From positions 1,292,911 to 1,356,910 of the forward strand of contig RPFO01000288.1 of assembly GCA_009746045.1 (NCBI GenBank): a stretch of DNA of 64,000 nt, in the 5' to 3' direction. The DNA is from Mesostigma viride (lineage: Eukaryota > Streptophyta > Mesostigmatophyceae > Mesostigmatales > Mesostigmataceae). The position numbers were made by a program, and so were the translations under genes. Position 1 is the stretch's first letter; every line of letters begins with the position of its first letter. Shown piece after piece: positions 20,660 through 30,789 of the stretch. The notes under the pieces were generated by a model, which saw nothing but the letters and a program-made list of their open reading frames with translations, did not search any database and was not told where the DNA came from.

Positions 20660-21058
20660 CAAGACTGGCTTGCCCAGGCGTTTGAGAGAGAAATCCTTGG
20701 TCGCATGGGCCTTCTTGGAGAGATCAAGCTGGTCGCCCACCGCCTTCCCCGCGCGCGGGGTAAGGCAGGGGCGTCCCCGCTTTTTCTCACCTATAAGAAC
20801 CCGGCGGACAAGATTTCTTTTCTCAGACGCCGCAAGCGGCTCGAGAAGACTCACTTCACCCTGGACGACGACTTGACCCTGGCGCAGCAACAACGGCGAC
20901 GGGAGCTACTATGTCCGACCTACCTCCAGCTCCGGCAGACCACGCCGGCGGGGAATCCGGTGTACTGGAAGGGGGCGGCCATCTACGTCGGCCACATTGA
21001 AGCCCTGGCACGCGACCCCCGCGGCCCCAACGACTCCAGACGCCCCGGCCCAGCTTAG
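20660..21058 (+). pseudogene. LINE ORF1-like C-terminal fragment
   Basis: The frame runs from about 20664 (WLAQAFEREILGRMGLLGE) to the stop at 21056-21058. The stretch LTYKNPADKISFLRRRKRL followed by FTLDDDLTLAQQQRRRELL matches the layout of the L1-type ORF1 C-terminal domain (Transposase_22 family): a strand with K.I...R, then DDDLT and QQ.RR. The N-terminal RRM and coiled coil are not visible, so this is a truncated, probably dead copy. The call is by motif resemblance. Confidence 0.5.
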
Positions 21059-21600
21059 GGGAATATGTACAGCAGTACGGTAGTGTAGAATAGTCAGGCC
21101 TAGCCACCGTGGCCTTGTACATGTACCCCTACTACAGGCACTATACCAGCTGATGCATGAGCATTATTTAGTCATGTACATGTGTTCCTATGATGTGTCA
21201 CACACGGGCCCCGGGTTGGTCAGTACGCCGTACGGAGCCGCAGAAGTACGGGAAAACGTACACTGAAGGCCTCCGCCGTATGTACGCGTACTTTACTTCA
21301 GAATACGCGGTTTGGACTTAGAATTTTTCGGGGGTACCAGCGGGCAGCGGGCACTGGCGCGGTGCCCAGGTTCTGGGCGCGTCGCGTTCACTGCACATTT
21401 GAGATTTTTACTACTAGAAGTAGATGCGTACAGTTCTTTCCATAAAGCGCAAGCCTTGCAAAATCTTTGGCCGGTAGGAGACAGCTAGGACTAGGTACAT
21501 CACGCATAATGACAGCAAATGCCAGCTGTGCTACTGACGGTGTAATGCAATATAGCGAGGACGAGGCCAGTGCGACTGTGCGATAGTGTGCAGCCATTTT
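21059..21600. other. Non-coding spacer
   Basis: Contains GTACGCCGTAC-type short palindromes near 21225 and CGTACTTTACTTC near 21290, but no gene. It may be the 5' flank of the hAT fragment. Confidence 0.4.
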
Positions 21601-21612
21601 CGATTTGCAGCC

Positions 21613-22556
21613 ATGCCGAAGAAAGGGCCTGAATGGGATTTCGTTGTCGAGAAGAAAGAAGCAGTCACGGATGCTGTTAGTAACACAACGCAGTATGTGT
21701 CGAGGATGTTCTGCTCATTTTGCAACAAGAACTTCTCCTACAAGGCGGGGCCAATAAGCGTATTCCGAGTCCGTGCACACTTTGCCGGAATCGCAGGGGA
21801 AGGGGTGTTACCCTGCGACAAAATTCCACCGAATATCCGGAACAGGTTTCTCAGGATTGCTAACAACAAGTTGCAGAAGTCAGACGCCAAGAAGGTGCAC
21901 ACTTTGAACAGGGCAATGGCGGAGATGGGAGGGGCTGCGCCGGCTGACTTGTCGTCGGTTCCCAGCAAGCATCAAGGCCAGCTGAGCATCACCAAATGGC
22001 TGGTTCCCGTCGACGAACAAGGTATCCAGCTGCTGGCTGCCGAATTTTTTATCGAGAACGGCATTGCCTTCAATGCGGCTGAGAGCGCCTCTTTCAAGCA
22101 GATGGTGGCCGGCATGATCCAATACAAAGGAGGGCACGTCACCCCTCCTTCTCGGAAGTTGTTGGGTGGCGAGCTGCTCGTGAAGAAGTTAGTTGTGTCT
22201 TATGTCCTCTCATGCATTATATAGTGGATGGCTTTCCTTACAATTAACTAATTAATTGATTCCTTACAGTTCCCGTTGCAGTCTGCTCCCCCCAGCATTT
22301 AACAAATCATAATCAGATAGGATTGCAGGGCATAAATTAATGGAAGATGTTAATAAATAAGCATATACACCAAATTTCAGTTGCAATAACTGCATGACCA
22401 TCATCAAGGAGCGTGCTAATTGGGTGACTGACAATTGGACCACAAAAACGGTCGCGTATTTTACCGCCGCGTATTTTACACCCCCCACGTATAATACGCG
22501 TATTTTAGGTCCGCGTATTATACCCCGTACCCGTATTTGCCAACCAGAGATGATGC
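21613..22556 (+). pseudogene. Truncated hAT transposase (BED finger plus DUF659-like part)
   Basis: Exon 1 runs 21613-22187 (donor AA/GTTAGT) and exon 2 starts at 22381 (acceptor aaatttcag). The phase is right (2+1). Residues about 30-75 have the BED finger pattern CSFCNKNFS...H...GVLPCDKIPPNIRNRF. Then comes LLAAEFFIENGIAFNAAES..FKQMV, typical of the start of the hAT DUF659 region. Exon 2 gives NNCMTIIKERANWVTDNWTT, the usual place of D-W-T. The frame then runs into CGCGTATTTTA repeats and stops near 22556, so the catalytic core and dimerisation domain are missing. It is a non-functional remnant. Confidence 0.75.
22448..22545 (+). repeat. Short CGCGTATTTTA direct and inverted repeats
   Basis: The word CGCGTATTTTA or CGCGTATTATA occurs about five times in 100 bp, once inverted around CGTATAATACG. 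It begins exactly where hAT similarity ends, so it may be the end of another inserted element. Confidence 0.5.
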
Positions 22557-22845
22557 CTAGCTTTATTTAGTTATGCTTTGCCCATGCAGGGAGTTATACT
22601 CTCTGCTGAGAAGCCATGCCCTAGCTCGCCTTCGTATAGCCATGATGATCTTCCCCCCCTTATGCCATGCAGCGCCTTTCGGTAGGTGCTAGGATAGTCA
22701 TAGTGGTGTGCAGGTGCACTTTGTGCACCCAGAGCAGGTGTAGTTTACACCCTACCCTTGCAGGAAGTAGCCCAGAGTTTATTAAAAGCCATATGCCCCT
22801 TCTCAGGGATATGTCCTACACATACTCCCAACAGAGTTATGTTCC
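22557..22845. other. Non-coding spacer before the microsatellites
   Basis: Nothing recognised. Confidence 0.4.
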
Positions 22846-22849
22846 ATGC

Positions 22850-23431
22850 AATTCAATTCAATTCAATTCAATTCAATTCAATTCAATTCAATTCAATTCA
22901 ATTCAATTCAATTCAATTCAATTCAATTCAATTCAATTCAATTCAATTCAATTCAATTCAATTCAATTCAATTCAATTCAATTCAATTCAATTCAATTCA
23001 ATTCAATTCAATTCAATTCAATTCAATTCAATTCAATTCAATTCAATTCAATTCAATTCAATTCAATTCAATTCAATTCAATTCAATTCAGTTCAATATA
23101 ATTCAATTCAATTCAATTCAGTTCAATATAATTCAATTCAATTCAATTCAATTCAATTCAGTTCAATTCAGTTCAATTCGATTCAATTCAATTCAATTCA
23201 ATTCAATTCAATTCAATTCAATTCAATTCAATTCAATTCAATTCAATTCAATATAATTCAATTCAATTCAATTCAATTCACAATTCAATTCAATTCAATT
23301 CAATTCACAATTCAATTCAATCCAATTCAATTCAATTCAATTCAATTCAATTCAATTCAATTCAATTCAATTCAATTCAATTCAATTCAATTCAATTCAA
23401 TTCAATTCAATTCAATTCAATTCAATTCAAT
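22850..23431 (+). repeat. (ATTCA)n microsatellite, ~580 bp
   Basis: Almost pure ATTCA pentamer with scattered G or TAT variants near 23090-23170, 23250 and 23280. The frames that stay open on the plus strand (IQFNS repeats) are a by-product. Confidence 0.98.
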
Positions 23432-23450
23432 ATCAAGGAGACACTATTGG

Positions 23451-24294
23451 CAGCCTCCATCCATCCATCCATCCATCCATCCATCCATCCATCCATCCAT
23501 CCATCCATCCATCCATCCATCCATCCATCCATCCATCCATCCATCCATCCATCCATCCATCCATCCATCCATCCATCCATCCATCCATCCATCCATCCAC
23601 AGGCATCCATCCATCCATCCATCCATCCATCCATCCATCCATCCATCCATCCATCCATCCATCCATCCATCCATCCATCCATCCATCCATCCATCCATCC
23701 ATCCATCCATCCATCCATCCATCCATCCATCCATCCATCCATCCATCCATCCATCCATCCATCCATCCATCCATCCATCCATCCATCCATCCATCCATCC
23801 ATCCATCCATCCATCCATCCATCCATCCATCCATCCATCCATCCATCCATCCATCCATCCATCCATCCATCCATCCATCCATCCATCCATCCATCCATCC
23901 ATCCATCCATCCATCCATCCATCCATCCATCCATCCATCCATCCATCCATCCATCCATCCATCCATCCATCCATCCATCCATCCATCCATCCGGCCATCC
24001 ATCCATCCATCCATCCATCCATCCATCCATCCATCCATCCATCCATCCATCCATCCATCCATCCATCCATCCATCCATCCATCCATCCATCCATCCATCC
24101 ATCCATCCATCCATCCATCCATCCATCCATCCATCCATCCATCCATCCATCCATCCATCCATCCATCCATCCATCCATCCATCCATCCATCCATCCATCC
24201 ATCCATCCATCCATCCATCCATCCATCCATCCATCCATCCATCCATCCATCCATCCATCCATCCATCCATCCATCCATCCATCCATCCATCCAT

Positions 24295-24330
<36 letters not shown>

Positions 24331-24427
24331 CCATCCATCCATCCATCCATCCATCCATCCATCCATCCATCCATCCATCCATCCATCCATCCATCCATCC
24401 ATCCATCCATCCATCCATCCATCCATC
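23451..24427 (+). repeat. (CATC)n microsatellite, ~980 bp
   Basis: Nearly perfect tetramer, with interruptions at about 23598 (ACAGG), 23993 (GG) and 24320 (G). Open frames HPSI and MDGW on both strands are by-products. Confidence 0.98.
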
Positions 24428-24496
24428 GATCGGGGTTAATGCTCCGTGACTCCCCAGCGGGAGCACGAGTCTAATTAATTCATTAATTAATTAACT

Positions 24497-25190
24497 TGAC
24501 ACGGTCCTCTGGGAGGCTCTTTGGGCCATCCTAGCTCTGGATCGGGTACCGCCGGCGTTTGTTGCTGCCATTCGTCGACTGTATGAGGGCTCACAGGCAG
24601 TAGTGCGGACTGCGGAAGGCACCACCCCACCATTCCCCCTTCGCCACGGGGTGTGGCAAGGTTGTGTCCTGGCCCCATATCTGTTCATTATTGTCGTGGA
24701 TCATGTCATGCGGCGGGCACGTGCACGCTTTACTGCCCTTAACCTTGGTTAAGGGGTTCGAGCCCGGCTTGGACATTCATAACGAGCGCAAGCACGGCAG
24801 GGTTAGCACTGGCTACCGCCTGGCCGACCTGACTTATGCGGATGACAGCACCCTCATCGCGCGCCCCGAGCACATTCAGACCTGGCTGGACTGTCTGGGC
24901 TTGGAGGCGAGGGCGGTACGTGGGGCTGGAGATTAGTGTCAAAACTGAGGTGATGGTAATTGGGGCCTCCAGCCGCCCGCCTCTGCCGCGCCTGCGCGAC
25001 GGGACGGAGGCCCCGTTCCTTCTCGCTTCAAACTGTTAGGGAGCATGCTCCCCGACACCGCCGACGATGTGGACATCCGCATCGGCCTGGCCTGGGCCCG
25101 GCTCCGTTCGCTCAACACCTACTCCAGCGCTCGAAGGGCCTGGGCGAGCACCGTAAGCGCATGCTCTTCAAGGTCCTCGTCCTCACGGTG
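24497..25190 (+). pseudogene. LINE reverse transcriptase fragment with frame breaks
   Basis: One frame reads LWEALWAILALDRVPPAFVAAIRRLYEG then RHGVWQGCVLAPYLFIIVVD (RT motif with QGC..P) and ends in a stop near 24750. Another frame from 24750 reads STGYRLADLTYADDSTLIARP, the YADD catalytic motif. A third frame, near 25030-25190, keeps LGSMLPDTADDVDIRIGLAWAR. Order and spacing fit the palm of a non-LTR RT, but at least two frame changes and a stop make it dead. The C-terminal piece of a similar element lies at 29651. Confidence 0.75.
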
Positions 25191-25204
25191 CCTACGTATC
25201 AAAG

Positions 25205-25400
25205 AGACAACCAGCGCAGGCCAGAAATCGGGAGAATCCGGACCATGGTAGCTCGAGCTTGCCGTTATCTTTTCCGCGTTTTCGAGTCGTTCAGGATGAT
25301 GAAGATGAATGGTGATGGAAATGTGTATCCTTGTGCATTGAAATTATGGCTGGCTTACGTGTGGAGCGACTAGATGACCTAGACGGTGGGGCCGGAAACA
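25205..25400 (+). repeat. Dispersed repeat, copy 1
   Basis: Shares GCGCAGGCCAGAAATCGGGA, GAATCCGGACCATGGTAGCTC, a GTTCAGGAT..GATGAATGG stretch and ATGGCTGGCTTACG...CCTAGACGGT with the copies at 30696 and 56655. It lies at the end of the LINE RT fragment, so it may be the LINE tail or a SINE that uses it. Confidence 0.7.
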
Positions 25401-25752
25401 GCATGCTTGATCAGGGCGTGTGTTTCTAGCCTAACTGGCCGGGAGTGTCTAGTGGTGAGCACCATTGCTGCGATCGCTCTCCCACCATTTACGAGGAAAT
25501 ACCCGCAAATGGAAAACCACTGAAAAGGTCTAGCTAGTCAGTCATCACGTTAGCCATGCCATTCCAAACGTCCAAGAACTGCACACGGTGCAAAGGCAAA
25601 AAGCCGGAGGACAGCACTTTCAAATGTGCGGCGGGAACCAAAAGCCCGCGGATGCCAGAAAACATCGTGTTGCGGCAGCGACGCGACGATGTGGACAACG
25701 AATCCAGTGCCAAGCTCGGAACGGCCGCAAAGGAGATCTGGCATCACAGGGT
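25400..25752 (+). other. Small Cys-rich frame (25556-25804), uncertain
   Basis: MPFQTSKNCTRCKGKKPEDS...FKC has a CxxC...C pattern and continues to MCGDTMRS. It may be the first coding piece of another mobile element cut by the Penelope-like element that follows. There is no family assignment. The rest of the stretch is non-coding. Confidence 0.25.
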
Positions 25753-27378
25753 TCAGATGTGCGGAGATACTATGCGATCCAGCCGGTCCACGACCTGTTT
25801 GTAGAGCTTGTGCCAAGGGGCAGCACCGAACAGATGTGGGTGACGTTGCAAAAAACATCGGACTTGACGGAGCATAATGGCTCGGTCATAGTCTTTGACC
25901 AATAAACGCTGCAAGAGTTCAACAAGAGTCGTGATGAAATCAACACGATAAGAACAAAGACGGGAAAAACGATGTAACTGAGAAAGAACAACACCATATT
26001 TTGCTGTGTGGGAAAGGAGACTGTGAATATCGGGGTAACGAATAAAAGGAATTTGCTGGTATTTAGGATCCTTGCGCTTATCATAGATAGCCGTACGCCA
26101 GCCCTTCTTGTTATGGGTAATGTTAAGATCGAGGTAATTGCAATGAGTATCCTCCGACGTGAGCTTTAATGTGAGGGACGCTTGCGGGTAGATGCCAGGC
26201 AGACCAGCGGTGATATACAAATGGGTTGCGAAATCAGGGTTGTCGAAAGCGATGACATCATCAATGTATCGACATGTATGGATAAAACGCCTGATGAGAA
26301 CATCATCGTTTGAGGCAATGAGATTCTCCATGAATGCAAGCTCATAAGTGTATAGATAGAGGTTTGCAAGGAGCCCGGCACAGTTAGTGCCCATAGGGAT
26401 GCCGATAGCTTGTTGGTATACATTGCCCGCAAAACAGATGAAGGTGTTATCAACAAGATAAGAGATCCAATGGACAAGGTCAGCCTTCGTGATAATATAA
26501 TTATAACCATCCCGCACGATAGCACCTGCCGCGATCCCTGAGAGCCACGTTGCCGTGGGCTTGGTCTGAGAAACACGCACGTGCAGGTGGTTGCGCCCGT
26601 GAGGCCTACGTGCATACAGACGAGTAAGGAGGCTATCTAAACGAGCTTTCAAATCGTGCAAATCTAGTGTGGTATATAGAGTGGTGAAATCATAGGTGGC
26701 TATGGGCATAGGTATACGTTTCTCTGCTGCTGTCTTAGAACGGCTAAGGGCGGCAAGGCGTAGGCGTACTTGGGCTGAGTCTATGACGATCCAACTACCA
26801 GCGCATTCATACCCGGCATTCGACAGCACCTCCACCCATAATGCATTGGCTTCGGGGAGAAGAGCATTCAAAGCATGGCAGATGAGTTTCGAGAGAGGCA
26901 TCAGTGGGGCTGAATGCGACGCAGCAATGGTGCGCAAAGCAACAGGAGTTTTGTGCAGCTTAAGAGTGAGATACAGATATGGGAACGTAGTGGTGGTGGC
27001 GCGTCGCTGCCGCTTAAGGAATGCCCGAGCAAAAATGTTTTGGCTGTGCAGAAAAGCCCGATGAGCAGCAGTGATACTGGCGGTGGACTGTGCACGCTGA
27101 ACATAGGTAGGGCTGGACGCCAACTCGTGTTGCAAAGTAGCAAGGTAGTGCTTCTTGCATATGAAAGCAAAGTTGTTGGCACTCTTGTCAACACACGTGA
27201 TGATAAAGTCCTGCTTGAAGTGGTCAAGAAGTGCTTTATCTGTGGTGTTGAGCCAGGTGGTGCGGTGGACCTGCTGGAGACGGTAATCAAGCCTGGTGAG
27301 ACGTGCATTGCATTCGTGAATGACGGCGCGAAACCACGGTTCCATGGCAAGGGGAGCAAGCTGTAGGTCCGTGCTCAT
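25753..27378 (-). CDS. Penelope-like element ORF2: reverse transcriptase
   Basis: About 541 aa from ATG 27378 to the stop at 25753. The start overlaps the stop of ORF1 in an ATGA tetranucleotide. RT landmarks in order: ITCVDKSANNFAFICKKHY, FPYLYLTLKLHKTP, PIATYDFTTLYTTLDLHDL (first catalytic Asp), YQQAIGIPMGTNCAGLLANL, HTCRYIDDVIAF (the DD pair, about 26250), and IPFIRYPDIHSLLSHTAKYG followed by HRFSRLCS, the thumb signature usual in Penelope-like RTs. The frame is uninterrupted, so the copy is probably recent. With ORF1 it makes a two-part polyprotein. Function: target-primed reverse transcription of the element RNA. Confidence 0.8.
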   Translation of the reverse strand: MSTDLQLAPLAMEPWFRAVIHECNARLTRLDYRLQQVHRTTWLNTTDKALLDHFKQDFIITCVDKSANNFAFICKKHYLATLQHELASSPTYVQRAQSTASITAAHRAFLHSQNIFARAFLKRQRRATTTTFPYLYLTLKLHKTPVALRTIAASHSAPLMPLSKLICHALNALLPEANALWVEVLSNAGYECAGSWIVIDSAQVRLRLAALSRSKTAAEKRIPMPIATYDFTTLYTTLDLHDLKARLDSLLTRLYARRPHGRNHLHVRVSQTKPTATWLSGIAAGAIVRDGYNYIITKADLVHWISYLVDNTFICFAGNVYQQAIGIPMGTNCAGLLANLYLYTYELAFMENLIASNDDVLIRRFIHTCRYIDDVIAFDNPDFATHLYITAGLPGIYPQASLTLKLTSEDTHCNYLDLNITHNKKGWRTAIYDKRKDPKYQQIPFIRYPDIHSLLSHTAKYGVVLSQLHRFSRLCSYRVDFITTLVELLQRLLVKDYDRAIMLRQVRCFLQRHPHLFGAAPWHKLYKQVVDRLDRIVSPHI

Positions 27379-28808
27379 GGCATTGCAAATTTGCGCAGTG
27401 ATGTGGAGAGCAGTGCATTCACCTCTTTGGCACACGTGCGCTGGACCCACGGCCGAAACTTGGTGCCTTTGGCAAAAAGGTCTACAAGCGTGTGGCTCGG
27501 CAGGATGCTGAGGTCAGCGGTCATGACGTGCTGTGAGGTGGGATCAAGGTACTTGAAATACCGTTGTTGTTGGCAGGGGCAGGGCCCTGCCAAGATGGTG
27601 GCCAGCTCGGTGGGCGTTGTATCGCGGCTGACCTTCCCGTTGCTGAAAACCATTTGTCCCAAGGTGGGAGAGTAATGCCAGGCGGCAATGGGAGTGCCGA
27701 AAGTGTTGCGCACCACGAGCGGCATCGCAGCCTGCACTTGCGGCAAATGCAGAATGTGTGGCAAACACAGCTCATCCATCGCAGCATGAATGAAAGGTGA
27801 GATCAGCAAACGGCGCGGACGCAGTGCATCTGCATTCCCATTGACACGGTGCCGAATGATACGTGAGAGAAGGCCTCGCAGACTAGTGGCATGGGAGCGG
27901 GGGACTTGCAGATCAGCTGGGGAGCACGACCCGACGGCAATGTGTAAGCTGGTAAGCTTCTTCAAGCTGCAGGCTTCGAGATAGGATGCATGAAAGTTGC
28001 CGCGTTGCATAAGCCGAGACATGTGACGTAAGCAGCGGAGACTGGTGGAGTAAAGGGAAGGATCGGTGGACACATGTGTGGAAGGTGGAGGGGCCGGGGT
28101 GACGCTGGGGGGATAGGGGCGATATGGGTGGAGATTGTGCTTCAGACGCCAGGCACGGATGAACATAAGAGGGCGGGGACGGAGGGGAGGCGGGCGGCGG
28201 CGAGACCGAGCTTTGAAACTCTTGCCTTCAATGCAAAAACCGTGGGGCAGAAATGCATGTAACATTCGTTTCCAAAACGTTTCCCGATGCCCTGCGGCTT
28301 TGCGAAAAGCGGCGCCGGTAAAGGTGCCGGGGACATGTTCCAAGGGGACGACTCGCCAATCCCACCACCCGTATTGGGCCATGGCGCCATGTAGGGGGGT
28401 GTCGTCGTTGGCGGCAGGGCGGCCAATATGAAGGCGGCGTGCCGCTCGGACATGTTCCTGAAAACGCGTCCAGGCATCCCGTTGCGTCTGGCCAACGTAG
28501 ATACGCTGAGGGTACCTGCGGTTGTAAATGGCATAAATGACGCGATGGGTGCTTACGGGGTGTGGGCGAGTGGAGTTGGTAAGCGACAAATGCGTGCGCT
28601 GTAAGCGCCGGAGGCGACGTAGAGTATGGTCATCCTTGCAGTGATGGTTATGGCGCGTGTTGATGCGACAACGCTTCCGCCATGCCTGTGAGGAGATACG
28701 ATAGGGGAACTGCCGAGAAATAGCAGTGTACTTCCGGTAATCAATGCCACTGGATTGCCGTATTCTGTGGAGGGTAAGAGCATGCCAGAAAGTCATAAGG
28801 TGTTTCAT
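27375..28808 (-). CDS. Penelope-like element ORF1: N-terminal GIY-YIG endonuclease
   Basis: About 477 aa. Residues about 85-175 hold the GIY-YIG pattern VIYAIYNRRYPQRIYVGQT, then RFQEHV, a WWDWRVVPLEHV strand and RETFWKRM with the conserved Glu. Upstream are Cys/His residues (CRINTRHNHHC). Downstream are PCPCQQQ and FAKGTKFRP, the usual lead into the RT. A nuclease N-terminal to the RT is the order described for Naiad/Chlamys-type Penelope-like elements in green algae; canonical PLEs have it C-terminal. The nuclease nicks target DNA. It is uninterrupted except that it ends in the ATGA overlap with the RT frame. Confidence 0.78.
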   Translation of the reverse strand: MKHLMTFWHALTLHRIRQSSGIDYRKYTAISRQFPYRISSQAWRKRCRINTRHNHHCKDDHTLRRLRRLQRTHLSLTNSTRPHPVSTHRVIYAIYNRRYPQRIYVGQTQRDAWTRFQEHVRAARRLHIGRPAANDDTPLHGAMAQYGWWDWRVVPLEHVPGTFTGAAFRKAAGHRETFWKRMLHAFLPHGFCIEGKSFKARSRRRPPPLRPRPLMFIRAWRLKHNLHPYRPYPPSVTPAPPPSTHVSTDPSLYSTSLRCLRHMSRLMQRGNFHASYLEACSLKKLTSLHIAVGSCSPADLQVPRSHATSLRGLLSRIIRHRVNGNADALRPRRLLISPFIHAAMDELCLPHILHLPQVQAAMPLVVRNTFGTPIAAWHYSPTLGQMVFSNGKVSRDTTPTELATILAGPCPCQQQRYFKYLDPTSQHVMTADLSILPSHTLVDLFAKGTKFRPWVQRTCAKEVNALLSTSLRKFAMP

Positions 28809-29640
28809 GATGATTCAGATGCACTGAGAGCTAAGACATCAAACAGAACCAGAGCGGAGCATATTGAGGTAAGTCAATATTCACTGCGTAACACCCGTTA
28901 CGCGATAGCGGTGGTCCATGATGCATCTCCCCGGGGCAGGATGTGGCTAACAACACAGCTGAATGGACTCGGAACATGTGGATTCCCAGTGGGGGGGCCT
29001 TCCAATTGTCATACTTGACACCTCTTTCCTGTAACGAAAAGATTTCCCTTCTTCATGTTCCAGATGAGTCACCGTGCTCCTGCCTTTGTGTTTTTTTGGC
29101 GTTTGTAAAGAGATATGGGAGGGTAAACAAAAGCAAAGGCTGATATTGCCGTGTGGGGGGCCCGATCCTTGGTTAGTCTCTCAAGTGCCCACAGAAAAAC
29201 ACGAGAGTAGCACACACAGCGCGCAGCCCAGCCTAGCTCCCTCAGTAAAAGTAAAAGAAAAAGGACAAGAACAGCAAAACAAACGAGAACAAGAAAAAGA
29301 ACAAAACACAGACACGTAGTGCAATGTGAGCGGAATGATGGAGGAAGGTGAGAGGGGGACATCGTATTGAATGTGTAGGCATTGAGGCAGCCGAAGCGTC
29401 CCATCCCCGGGTACATTCGTGGCTTTCAAAAAAGCCACAACCTGCGTGGAAGAGGAAAATGCAGGAACGATGAGTATGATCCTGAAAACGAGGTTGAGGA
29501 AACGCGGAGAGGAAATGCCGGCCGCTGAAACGATTCCGATGGAACTATGGGTTTCGCCGACATGAGGCGGTGCAGCTGACTATCTCTATGGTGTCGTGTG
29601 TGACCGGGAGTGCCGGTTCACGTGCGCACTCGTCGGACTA
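28809..29640. other. Flank of the Penelope-like element
   Basis: On the minus strand this is upstream of ORF1, so it may hold the element's 5' region. I looked for a hammerhead core (CTGATGA with GAAA) and did not find a convincing one. No other gene. Confidence 0.35.
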
Positions 29641-29650
29641 GCCCGACGAC

Positions 29651-29956
29651 ATGTGTGCTTGGCGCCGATGCATGGCGCGTATGCATGGCGCCGAGGCATG
29701 GACACTCACGGACACACTGGCGGCTAAACTAGATGGCACGGTTTACAGGATGCTCCGACAGGTCCTGAATGTAGGGTTTTCCAAGCAAAGGTCGTTAGAG
29801 TCTTTGTATCAGGGTATGCCTCGCATTTCGGACGAGATTAGGCAGCGTAGGATAGCATTTGTAGGACATCTTGCTCGCATCTTGCCAGTCAGGTCGACAC
29901 CGCCCTTGGTCTGGCCGCCCCCCAGCGGCTTGGCCAACCAGGGCGGCACATCCTGA
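29651..29956 (+). pseudogene. LINE C-terminal fragment (thumb/connection part)
   Basis: Reads AEAWTLTDTLAAKLDGTVYRMLRQVLNV...LYQGMPRISDEIRQRRIAFVGHLAR, the typical region after the RT palm in RTE/craTKL-type non-LTR elements (WTLT....LD....RMLR....L.VS...I..RR..F.GH..R). It is probably the continuation of the element whose palm is at 24497-25190, separated from it by the Penelope-like insertion and its flanks. It continues at 30320 after a short insertion. Confidence 0.7.
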
Positions 29957-30041
29957 CCTGGCCTGGCCCCAAGGACATTCCTAGAAAGCTAGGTAAGCCT
30001 GCCATGAACTACACCCAGATTCTGATCAGGCACTCCGCAAA

Positions 30042-30207
30042 GGTGAAAACCATTTGCGTTCAGTGCCGGGCCGCGGAAAACGCGGAAAAACGCGATCTGC
30101 AAATGAATCCGACCGGAATCGAACTGGGGACCTCTCGCACCAATTTTGCTGACTATAGGACGGACGTCTCCGGTTACCATGGCATCGCCAACTTACACCT
30201 ACAGTCA
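30042..30207 (-). mobile_element. Possible tRNA-derived SINE in the LINE tail
   Basis: 166 bp bounded by TCCGCAAA at 30034-30041 and 30208-30215. On the minus strand it contains AGTTCGATTCC, close to the pol III B box, and TGGTAACCGG about 45 bp upstream, a weak A-box candidate. T-stem pairing is poor, so it is not a functional tRNA gene. It interrupts LINE coding sequence. Confidence 0.45.
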
Positions 30208-30309
30208 TCCGCAAAAGTTCTCCTGTCCGGGGAGTGATGCAAGCCTTTCGGATTTGGTACTAGATAAATCACTCGAGATCTGTGTGTAGGAGTACTACAC
30301 ACGTGTCTG

Positions 30310-30547
30310 CACGCGAGACTTGTTCAGTCTCGCAACGAGAGACGGGCTGAACACGGCTGAATCCACCCAGATGTTGCTGGCTGACCTAGTGGTCCCAGCT
30401 CAGTTTGAACACGGCATTCACTCCCTCTCTCTTCTTTGGACTGCCATGCAGAACAAGAAGCGGTGGCAGAAGATTGTCCAGGCTCACACGCCAGCCCCTG
30501 TGGGCAAGCCCCCTCCCCCCAAGCGGAAAGGGCGGTTTGCTGAATAG
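30310..30547 (+). pseudogene. LINE extreme C-terminus
   Basis: The frame reads LFSLATRDGLNTAESTQMLLADL...SLSLLWTAMQNKKRWQKIVQAHTP and ends in a Pro/Lys tail at 30547. A terminal R/K-W...V helix of this kind closes many RTE-type ORFs. It belongs with 29651-29956. Confidence 0.55.
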
Positions 30548-30695
30548 TGTAGTTAGGATTTCTCTAGACTAGATAGCTTAGTTCGGTTCGTTCGATTACG
30601 CGGCTTCGCCCACCTCCATCCATCCAGCCAGGAATATGTGCTACAGGATCTCCCAACGGAGACATGTTATAATTTAATTTAATTTAGTTTACTTC

Positions 30696-30780
30696 AACCA
30701 ACGCAGGCCAGAAATCGGGAGAATCCGGACCATGGTAGCTCGAGCCTGCCGCTATCTTGTCCGCATGTTCGAGTCGTGGG
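30696..30780 (+). repeat. Dispersed repeat, copy 2
   Basis: About 85 bp nearly identical to 25205-25290 (CAGGCCAGAAATCGGGAGAA, CCGGACCATGGTAGCTCGAG), directly downstream of the LINE C-terminus. Confidence 0.7.
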
Positions 30781-30789
30781 CCGGAATAT

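Noticed and set aside
22758-24449. Long frames of IQFNS, HPSI and MDGW repeats on both strands
   Set aside because: They translate perfect ATTCA and CATC microsatellites whose period leaves all frames open; no start context or domain.
24540-24560. Further copy of the intronic GC-rich motif (ACCGCCGGCGTTTGTT)
   Set aside because: It encodes the conserved PPAFVAAIRRLYEG segment of the LINE RT, so the likeness is chance.
28809-29640. Hammerhead ribozyme upstream of the Penelope-like element
   Set aside because: No CTGATGA core with a matching GAAA and flanking helices could be found by eye.
30042-30207. Functional tRNA gene on the minus strand
   Set aside because: B-box-like sequence is present but the T-stem and acceptor stem do not pair properly.
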